A stretch of 61,403 bases of DNA from an uncultured Pelagibacteraceae bacterium (GTDB lineage Bacteria; Pseudomonadota; Alphaproteobacteria; Pelagibacterales; Pelagibacteraceae). Numbering within the stretch: the first letter of the stretch is position 1; every line of letters starts with the position of its first letter. The notes beneath the pieces are model-generated. The model did not search any database and was not told the origin of the DNA. It was given only the letters and a program-made list of their open reading frames with translations. The stretch spans positions 1-61,403 of the forward strand of contig CACFNH010000005.1 in NCBI GenBank assembly GCA_902567685.1, in the 5' to 3' direction. This document shows positions 55,895 to 61,403 of the stretch, piece after piece. A program made the position numbers and the translations under genes.

Positions 55895-56805
55895 TATTTT
55901 CTTACCAATTTATCATTTTTTTTTACAATAAATATACCTGTTATTATTATAATTAATGAAACCAATACTCTCCAGGTAATTTGTTCATCCATAATTAAAT
56001 ACCCAAAAAATACACCAAATAAAGGTATTAGATAAGCAACTTGTGTTTGAAAAACTAGGCCAACTTTTGTCAATAAGTGAAATCTTAACGCCCAAGCAAA
56101 GCCTGTGGAAACAACTCCTAAATAAATCAAAGCAGTTGTTGACTCGATAGAAGGATTTAAATTTATCCAAGGTTTTTGAAATAAACAAAAAGGAAAAAGG
56201 AAAATCAGAGACCAAATAATTGTTGAAGTAGTAACGTTTTCATTTCCCTTATTTTTTAAAAATTTCAAAGTTAGTATTCCACCAATAACATAAAAAGTAG
56301 AACCACATAAAATTATTAGTGCATAAATAAAATTGCTTTCAGTTATTACTAATTTGTCAAAAAATAAAAAGACTACACCAATAAAACCTAAAATAACCCC
56401 GAGTAATTTATAAAAGTTTAATTTTTCATTTTTGGTAAAAAAATGCGCCAGTATTGTTCCGCTTAAAGGTGTAGTGCTCATTAATATTGCTGCTAAATAA
56501 CTTTGAACTTTGTTTGTACCATAAGCAATAAGTAAAAAAGGGATAACAATGTTACAAAGCCCTACAAGAGCGTACATTTTCCAATCTCTAGAGAATGCCA
56601 TTATCTTTATATTTTTGTAAGAACAGTAAAAAGCAAGAGCTATTAAAGCAAAAAAAACTCTAACAAAGACTAATGTTATAGTGTCGTACGTATAGGTTGC
56701 TATTTTAATATTAAAAAAGGCTGACCCCCAAATTGCTGCAAGCAAGATTAATAATAAAATGTCTGTAGTTTTAGCTTCTTTTTTCATTTCGAGCCCAGAT
56801 TGCAT
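55894..56805 (-). CDS. EamA/DMT-family membrane transporter
   Basis: A 303-residue protein with ten hydrophobic segments made of two EamA repeats (AAIWGSAFFNIKIATYTYDT near the N-terminus; LIYLGVVSTGFAWALRFHLL in the second half). Members export amino acids or small metabolites, and the substrate here is unknown. The start may be 56805 or the in-frame ATG at 56787 (MKKEAKTTD); neither has a strong ribosome-binding site. It is divergent from glnA across 104 bases. Confidence 0.85.
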   Translation of the reverse strand: MQSGLEMKKEAKTTDILLLILLAAIWGSAFFNIKIATYTYDTITLVFVRVFFALIALAFYCSYKNIKIMAFSRDWKMYALVGLCNIVIPFLLIAYGTNKVQSYLAAILMSTTPLSGTILAHFFTKNEKLNFYKLLGVILGFIGVVFLFFDKLVITESNFIYALIILCGSTFYVIGGILTLKFLKNKGNENVTTSTIIWSLIFLFPFCLFQKPWINLNPSIESTTALIYLGVVSTGFAWALRFHLLTKVGLVFQTQVAYLIPLFGVFFGYLIMDEQITWRVLVSLIIIITGIFIVKKNDKLVRK

Positions 56806-56818
56806 TATGTAAAAAGTG

Positions 56819-56902
56819 CATAACAGTCATTCCTAATATTATATTATTGAAATTATTAATTCTGTTATGTTTAATACAGTTTTATAAAATTTATTAAAGG
56901 AA
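56819..56902 (+). promoter_or_regulatory. glnA promoter region
   Basis: TTGAAA (56847-56852) is 17 bases from TTTAAT (56870-56875), giving a plausible housekeeping promoter. An eight-base inverted repeat, CATAACAG (56819-56826) and CTGTTATG (56862-56869), flanks and overlaps the promoter spacer and could be an operator or RNA stem. The ribosome-binding site AAAGGAA (56896-56902) is 7 bases from the ATG. No -24/-12 sigma-54 element was seen. Confidence 0.45.
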
Positions 56903-56909
56903 TTTTTTC

Positions 56910-58316
56910 ATGAGCGCTAAAAACGTTTTAAAATTAATGAAGGACAAAGAGTTAGAGTTTGTGGACCTTAGATTTACCGATCCAAGAGGTAAGCTTCAAC
57001 ATCTAACAATGGATTCCACTATTGTAGATGAAGAAATGTTGGAAGAAGGAGTGTTTTTTGATGGATCTTCAATAGCGGGTTGGAAGGCTATAAATGAGTC
57101 AGATATGATTCTTAAGCCAGATTTGTCTAGAACAGTTATAGACCCTTTTAATTCCCATAATACTTTAAACATTTTTTGTGACATTCTTGATGCTGTAAAG
57201 AAAAATCCTTATGAAAGAGACCCTAGAGGTACTGCAAAAAAAGCAGAGAATTATTTAAAAAATTCTAAAATTGGAGACAAAGCTTATTTTGGTCCAGAGC
57301 CTGAATTTTTTGTGTTCGATGATGTTAGATATAAAAATGACATGAACGAAACAAGTTTTATGATTGATAGCTCCGAAGGACCTTACAATACAGGAAAAAA
57401 ATATGAGAACGGAAATATGGGCCATCGTCCCGGTATTAAAGGTGGCTATTTCCCAGTTCCTCCAGTTGATAGTGCTCAAGACATGAGAGGTGAATATCTA
57501 AAAGCTTTGAGAGATATGGGAATTAAAGTTGAAAAACATCATCATGAGGTAGCTCCAAGCCAGCATGAGCTAGGTATGTATTTTAATACACTCACTAATC
57601 AAGCAGATAATGTTCAACTATACAAATATGCTGTTCAAATGGTTTCTCATTCTTTTGGGAAGACAGCAACATTTATGCCTAAACCTGTTAAAGGAGATAA
57701 TGGTTCTGGAATGCATACGCACCAATCAATCTGGAAAGGAAGCACTCCAGTATTTTCTGGCAACAAATATGCAGGCCTTTCCCAAGAAGCTCTTTATTAT
57801 ATTGGAGGAGTTCTTAAACACGCTAAAGCCATTAATGCTTTTTCTAACGCAACCACTAACAGTTATAAAAGATTAATACCTGGATTTGAAGCTCCTGTTC
57901 TTCTTGCTTATTCTGCAAGAAATAGATCAGCTTCATGTAGGATTCCTATAACCTTGAGCAAAAAAGCTGCACGTTGTGAAATAAGATTTCCTGATGCTGC
58001 TGGAAATCCTTACTTAACTTTCGCTTCAATGTTAATGGCTGGTATAGATGGAATTAAAAATAAAATAGATCCTGGAAAATCTCTTGATAAAGATTTGTAT
58101 ACATTATCTGAGAGTGAAGTTAAAAAGATTCCAACAGTTTGCGGTTCATTGAGAGAAGCTATGGAATGTCTAGATAAAGATCGCAAGTTTTTAACTCAAG
58201 GTGGAGTATTCACCGATGATCAAATCGATGCTTACATCGCATTAAAGTTTGAAGAAATTTATAAATTCGAACATACTCCTCATCCCATCGAATTTGAAAT
58301 GTACTACAGCGGATAA
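56910..58316 (+). CDS. glnA: Glutamine synthetase, type I
   Basis: Condenses ammonia and glutamate, the main nitrogen-entry reaction. The 468-residue protein has [52 protein letters not shown] and the C-terminal [11 protein letters not shown]. Tyr397 in KDLYTLSE stands exactly at the adenylylation position of GSI-beta enzymes, so covalent control by GlnE is possible. The PII gene glnB, often just upstream in alphaproteobacteria, is not adjacent. It converges on a small ORF with a 2-base gap. Confidence 0.97.
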   Translation: MSAKNVLKLMKDKELEFVDLRFTDPRGKLQHLTMDSTIVDEEMLEEGVFFDGSSIAGWKAINESDMILKPDLSRTVIDPFNSHNTLNIFCDILDAVKKNPYERDPRGTAKKAENYLKNSKIGDKAYFGPEPEFFVFDDVRYKNDMNETSFMIDSSEGPYNTGKKYENGNMGHRPGIKGGYFPVPPVDSAQDMRGEYLKALRDMGIKVEKHHHEVAPSQHELGMYFNTLTNQADNVQLYKYAVQMVSHSFGKTATFMPKPVKGDNGSGMHTHQSIWKGSTPVFSGNKYAGLSQEALYYIGGVLKHAKAINAFSNATTNSYKRLIPGFEAPVLLAYSARNRSASCRIPITLSKKAARCEIRFPDAAGNPYLTFASMLMAGIDGIKNKIDPGKSLDKDLYTLSESEVKKIPTVCGSLREAMECLDKDRKFLTQGGVFTDDQIDAYIALKFEEIYKFEHTPHPIEFEMYYSG

Positions 58317-58318
58317 AA

Positions 58319-58507
58319 CTAATTATTTTTTTTTAGAATTTTTTGGTCTGCAATTTTATTTTTATTTGCACCTTCTTTAATAGTATATTCTAAAGTGCCA
58401 TGAGCACCTGCTTCAACAGCTTTTATTTTGTTTTTAAAAAGCTTTTTTTCTTTTTCTTCTTGCTCTTTTTCTTTTGCAAACTTTTCTAAATGTTTGGTGT
58501 CTCTCAT
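58319..58507 (-). CDS. Small charged hypothetical protein, 62 residues
   Basis: A 62-residue, lysine- and glutamate-rich protein beginning MRDTKHLEKFAKEKEQEEKE, with a less charged middle (AVEAGAHGTLEYTI) and a basic end. It is probably a coiled coil in its first half. It lies 9 bases after the A-type iron-sulfur carrier on the same strand and fills the gap to glnA. I do not recognise a family. Its tight fit at the end of the suf operon argues that it is translated. Confidence 0.5.
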   Translation of the reverse strand: MRDTKHLEKFAKEKEQEEKEKKLFKNKIKAVEAGAHGTLEYTIKEGANKNKIADQKILKKNN

Positions 58508-58516
58508 ATACGAATA

Positions 58517-58852
58517 TTATATCTTAAATGACTCTCCACATCCACAACGTTCTGTTTCGTTAGGGTTTTTAAAGACAAATTGTGAGGAAAATTGCTCTTT
58601 TTTATAGTCCATTTCTGTTCCCAAAAGATACATTATAGCTTTTGGGTCTATTAAAACTTTAACCCCTTTATCTTCTATTATTTCTTCGTTTGGTTTAATT
58701 TCTTTTGCATATTCCATTACATAAGAAAGGCCTGCACAGCCTCCAGATTTAACTCCCACTCTTACACCAATTGCTGATTTGTCGGCTGTAGACATAATCT
58801 CTTTTATCCGAATGGCAGCATTGTTACTTAATTTTATTATATCTTTATTCAT
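58517..58852 (-). CDS. A-type iron-sulfur carrier (SufA/IscA/ErpA family)
   Basis: A 111-residue carrier that receives clusters from the SUF scaffold and delivers them to targets. Ligand cysteines are Cys39 (SGGCAGLSYVME) and the C-terminal CGCGESF pair (Cys103, Cys105). Within this operon SufA is the most likely identity. The sequence alone does not separate SufA, IscA and ErpA. It overlaps the sufT-like gene by four bases. Confidence 0.88.
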   Translation of the reverse strand: MNKDIIKLSNNAAIRIKEIMSTADKSAIGVRVGVKSGGCAGLSYVMEYAKEIKPNEEIIEDKGVKVLIDPKAIMYLLGTEMDYKKEQFSSQFVFKNPNETERCGCGESFKI

Positions 58853-59151
58853 AAATTTAATTCTAATCTCGCAGCTTCAGACATTTTATCCTTAGTCCAA
58901 GGTGGATCCCAAACCAAATTGAGTTTCACGTCTGAAACATCCTTAATTTTCATTATATTATCTTTAACCATTTTTGGCAAACTATCTGCTACAGGACAAT
59001 TTGGTGTTGTTAAAGTCATGTCTATATTAACCACATTTTTGTCACTTATTTCTATCTTATAAATAAGACCAAGTTCATAAATATTTACTGGGATTTCAGG
59101 ATCGTAAACCTTTTTAATTTCCTTAATTATTTTTTCTTTTAAGTTGCTCAT
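58849..59151 (-). CDS. sufT: SufT-like MIP18/DUF59 protein
   Basis: A 100-residue protein of the DUF59 family, which helps mature Fe-S proteins. Motifs: VYDPEIPVNIYELGLIYKI, MTLTTPNCPVADSLP with the conserved Cys, and VWDPPWTKDKMSEAARLEL. It lies between sufU and the A-type carrier, the usual position in SUF operons. It is shorter than SufT proteins that carry an N-terminal extension. Confidence 0.85.
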   Translation of the reverse strand: MSNLKEKIIKEIKKVYDPEIPVNIYELGLIYKIEISDKNVVNIDMTLTTPNCPVADSLPKMVKDNIMKIKDVSDVKLNLVWDPPWTKDKMSEAARLELNL

Positions 59152-59155
59152 AACC

Positions 59156-59620
59156 CTATTTTTCTGTCTTTACTGTTTCCTCTTTTCCTTCTGCCGCATG
59201 TATAAATGTATGCCAAGCTAAAGTAGCACACTTTACCCTCATCGGAAATTGTTTTACGCCCGAAAGAGACATCATTGTCGTATTTTCATCCTGGCTTAGG
59301 CTATTAATACTTAATTTAGAACCTTCTTTAAGCATATTTATAAAATGTTCTAAGATTTTTTTTGCAACATTAAATTCTTTTCCTTTTATAGTCTCTGTCA
59401 TAATAGAGGCTGAAGCTATTGATATTGCACAACCTTCTCCTTCAAAAGAAATATCTTCTACTTTTTTATCGTTATTTAATTTTAAAAAAACTTGTACTTT
59501 ATCACCACAAAGAGGGTTATGACCTTTTGCTTCTTTATTAAACCCTTCACACTTATTTTTGTTTCTAGGATTTTTTCCGTGATCTAAAACTATTTCCTGG
59601 TATAATTCTTTAATATCCAT
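59156..59620 (-). CDS. sufU: SufU-type iron-sulfur/zinc protein
   Basis: A 154-residue NifU-N/IscU-like protein. Conserved residues: NPLCGDKVQVFLKL (Cys and Asp), GEGCAISIASASIMTE (Cys) and RVKCATLAWHTF (Cys). The insertion before the last motif, including LSGVKQFPMR, marks SufU and not IscU. In studied systems SufU accepts sulfur from SufS. It starts right after sufS with no gap. Confidence 0.92.
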   Translation of the reverse strand: MDIKELYQEIVLDHGKNPRNKNKCEGFNKEAKGHNPLCGDKVQVFLKLNNDKKVEDISFEGEGCAISIASASIMTETIKGKEFNVAKKILEHFINMLKEGSKLSINSLSQDENTTMMSLSGVKQFPMRVKCATLAWHTFIHAAEGKEETVKTEK

Positions 59621-60838
59621 TTAAGTATTAAATACCTTATTACATTTTTTTATAGCACTGCTAAGGGCATCAATATCATCTTTTGAATTATAAATTCCTA
59701 AAGAAGCTCTTGCTGAAGCTGAGATACCCATTTTTTCATGCAAAATTTGGCAACAATGATGCCCGGCTCTAATAGCAACTCCATCCTCATCAAGAATTGT
59801 TGCTATATCATGAGGATGAATTCCTTTGATTGTAAAAGATATTATTGAACCTCTATGTTTTGGATCTCCAATAATTCTCACTGAATTATTTTTTTTTATT
59901 TCTTCCAGCCCATACTCTAGAATTTCTTTTTCATGTTGCATAATATTTTTTATTCCAACATCTTCTATAAATTTTAAAGACTCAGAAAAACCAACCACCT
60001 CAGCCGTTTGTAAAGTTCCTGCTTCATATTTTGTAGGGCTGCCAGGAAATGTAATGCTCTCTTTTTTTACCTCCTCTATCATTCCTCCCCCACCTTGATA
60101 AGGTGGTAAAACATCTAACCACTTCTTCTTTGCATATAAAACTCCTACACCAGTGGGTCCATACATTTTGTGGCAAGAAATTGCATAAAAATCACAACCA
60201 AGCTCCTGCATATCTAATTTTAAATGTGGAGCACCTTGGCAACCATCTACGAGAACTGGAATTTTTTTCTCACTGGCTAAATCTACAATTTTTTTTATTG
60301 GCATTATTACTCCCGTAACATTTGATAAGTGTGTAATTGCAATAATTTTTGTTTTATTGTTTATTAGTTTTTTTATCTCATCAATATCTACTTCACCTCT
60401 ATCATTACATTTAGCAAATTTAATTATAGCTCCTTTTTTTTGTCTTAGAAAATGCCAAGGAACATAATTAGCATGATGTTCTAATTCTGTTATTAAAATT
60501 TCATCTCCTCTATTAATAAATTTATCTCCATAAGTTGAGGCAACTAAATTAATTGCTTCTGTAGCATTTTTTGTAAATATTATTTCTTCTCTCGATTTTG
60601 CATTAATATACTTTTTCATTAAGTCTCTAGATTCTTCAAACCTATTAGTTGCTGTTACAGCTAATGTGTGAACACTCCTTCCAATGTTTGAGAATTCTTT
60701 TGAATAAAATTTAGAAATTCTATCAATAACATTTTTCGGCTTTTGAGATGAGTTTGCGTTATCGAGGTAAATCAATGGTTTTCCATTAAACTTATTTTTA
60801 AATATAGGAAATTGTGATTTAATAGATTTAATATCCAT
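59621..60838 (-). CDS. sufS: Cysteine desulfurase SufS
   Basis: A PLP enzyme that removes sulfur from cysteine to supply cluster assembly. The 405-residue protein has YLDNANSSQKP, ELEHHANYVPW, the PLP lysine in AISCHKMYGPTGVG, and the active-site cysteine in RAGHHCCQ. It overlaps sufD by 11 bases and is followed directly by sufU. Confidence 0.95.
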   Translation of the reverse strand: MDIKSIKSQFPIFKNKFNGKPLIYLDNANSSQKPKNVIDRISKFYSKEFSNIGRSVHTLAVTATNRFEESRDLMKKYINAKSREEIIFTKNATEAINLVASTYGDKFINRGDEILITELEHHANYVPWHFLRQKKGAIIKFAKCNDRGEVDIDEIKKLINNKTKIIAITHLSNVTGVIMPIKKIVDLASEKKIPVLVDGCQGAPHLKLDMQELGCDFYAISCHKMYGPTGVGVLYAKKKWLDVLPPYQGGGGMIEEVKKESITFPGSPTKYEAGTLQTAEVVGFSESLKFIEDVGIKNIMQHEKEILEYGLEEIKKNNSVRIIGDPKHRGSIISFTIKGIHPHDIATILDEDGVAIRAGHHCCQILHEKMGISASARASLGIYNSKDDIDALSSAIKKCNKVFNT

Positions 60839-61403
60839 GAATTTGCCCTTCTAACTTGTTTTTAACAAAATCTTTCACTGAATTACTTTTAATCATTTCA
60901 ATTACTTCATTTAAAAAACCATTAACTAATAATTTAATGGACTCTTTTCTATTCAATCCTCTGGTCATTAAATAATAAATTGAGTCTTCATCTATACTTC
61001 CAGAAGTTGATCCGTGAGAACACTTAACATCATCAGCGTAGATTTCTAATTCTGGTTTTGAATCAAATTCAGAGCTGTCACTTAACAACATTGCTTTACT
61101 CAATTGATAAGCATCAGTTTTTTGCGCAACATCTTTAACAAAAATTTTACCTTGATAAACACCTTTTCCTTCAGAGTTTAAAACATTTTTAACTCTTTGA
61201 TAACTTTTACAATTAGGAGCCAAATGATTCATTCTTGTTTTAATTTCTTGATGATCATTTTTGTCTAGAAAAGAAGCAGCTTGCAAATTACATTCGCTGC
61301 CTTCACCTTTTAAATTAAATTCTAAGTCTAATTTATTAAACTTTAAACCTGAGGGGAAAATAAATGAAGAGTATTTAGAATTTGATTGTAGTATATTTTT
61401 AGA
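60828..61403 (-). CDS. sufD: SufD, C-terminal part (5' end outside the window)
   Basis: Subunit of the SufBC2D scaffold. The frame stays open to the window edge, so this is the last ~190 residues. It has the beta-helix core and the family region GEGSECNLQAASFLD, NHLAPNCKSYQ, FVKDVAQKTDAYQLSKAMLL, EIYADDVKCSHGSTSGSID and YYLMTRGLNRKES with the conserved His and Cys. A TTG inside the frame at 61286 is not a real start. SufD is preferred to SufB because sufS follows. Confidence 0.93.
   Translation of the reverse strand, partial: SKNILQSNSKYSSFIFPSGLKFNKLDLEFNLKGEGSECNLQAASFLDKNDHQEIKTRMNHLAPNCKSYQRVKNVLNSEGKGVYQGKIFVKDVAQKTDAYQLSKAMLLSDSSEFDSKPELEIYADDVKCSHGSTSGSIDEDSIYYLMTRGLNRKESIKLLVNGFLNEVIEMIKSNSVKDFVKNKLEGQIHGY

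Noticed and set aside
1-61403. CRISPR arrays, rRNA genes and toxin-antitoxin pairs
   Set aside because: No regularly spaced repeats, rRNA motifs or recognisable toxin families were found. The many T and A runs are base-composition effects.

Overview
This window looks like chromosome from a streamlined, very AT-rich alphaproteobacterium, most likely SAR11 (Pelagibacterales). The reasons are A/T-ending codon use throughout, lysine- and isoleucine-rich proteins, gene overlaps of 1-20 bases almost everywhere, essentially no long intergenic DNA, and a gene order matching the general alphaproteobacterial core. An alpha-type LexA box (GAAC-N7-GAAC) in front of lexA agrees with this. I saw no transposase, integrase, CRISPR array or rRNA gene. 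The organism assignment rests on pattern recognition, not on a search.

Layout. Positions 2-6466 (+): the 3' end of a PpiD/SurA-like periplasmic chaperone, then trpE-trpG-trpD-trpC, then lexA with its own SOS promoter, then gltX. Positions 6449-19203 (-): a long envelope and translation run, read from high to low coordinates as rpsB, tsf, frr, uppS, cdsA, dxr, bamA, skp-like, lpxD, fabZ, lpxA, lpxI, a PQQ-type sugar dehydrogenase, lpxB. It starts from a promoter and a folded RNA leader in front of rpsB. Positions 19204-28853 (-): birA, coaX, RNase J, proS, lolC, lolD, dnaE. Positions 28853-42752 (-): the complete 14-gene nuoA-N operon for respiratory complex I. Positions 42899-43067 (-): tRNA-Val and tRNA-Asp just upstream of nuoA.

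Positions 43168-48953 are the accessory part. They hold a zinc-ribbon membrane protein, a 51-residue ORF, an 847-residue fusion of a sugar-nucleotide epimerase/reductase, a cupin and a C-methyltransferase, and a divergent set in which a probable 2-oxoglutarate oxygenase lies between two paralogous family-17 glycosyltransferases. This looks like a small glycan-modification island placed between the tRNA-Val/tRNA-Asp pair and lon. It is the best candidate for an undescribed system here.

Positions 48958-54798 (-): tRNA-Leu, tig, clpP, clpX, lon (protein folding and proteolysis). Positions 54821-56805 (-): a WecA/MraY-family sugar-phosphate transferase and an EamA transporter. Positions 56910-58316 (+): glnA. 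Positions 58319-61403 (-): the end of a SUF iron-sulfur operon (sufD partial, sufS, sufU, sufT-like, an A-type carrier, a small ORF), which would supply the clusters needed by complex I.

Most notable points: tsf is interrupted near its 3' end by a one-base excess in a run of seven A, with the missing 28-residue tail intact in the next frame; pyrH is absent between tsf and frr and rseP is absent between dxr and bamA, where alphaproteobacteria usually have them; a pseudoknotted leader precedes rpsB; and the 43.8-49 kb island contains a three-domain sugar-tailoring fusion.
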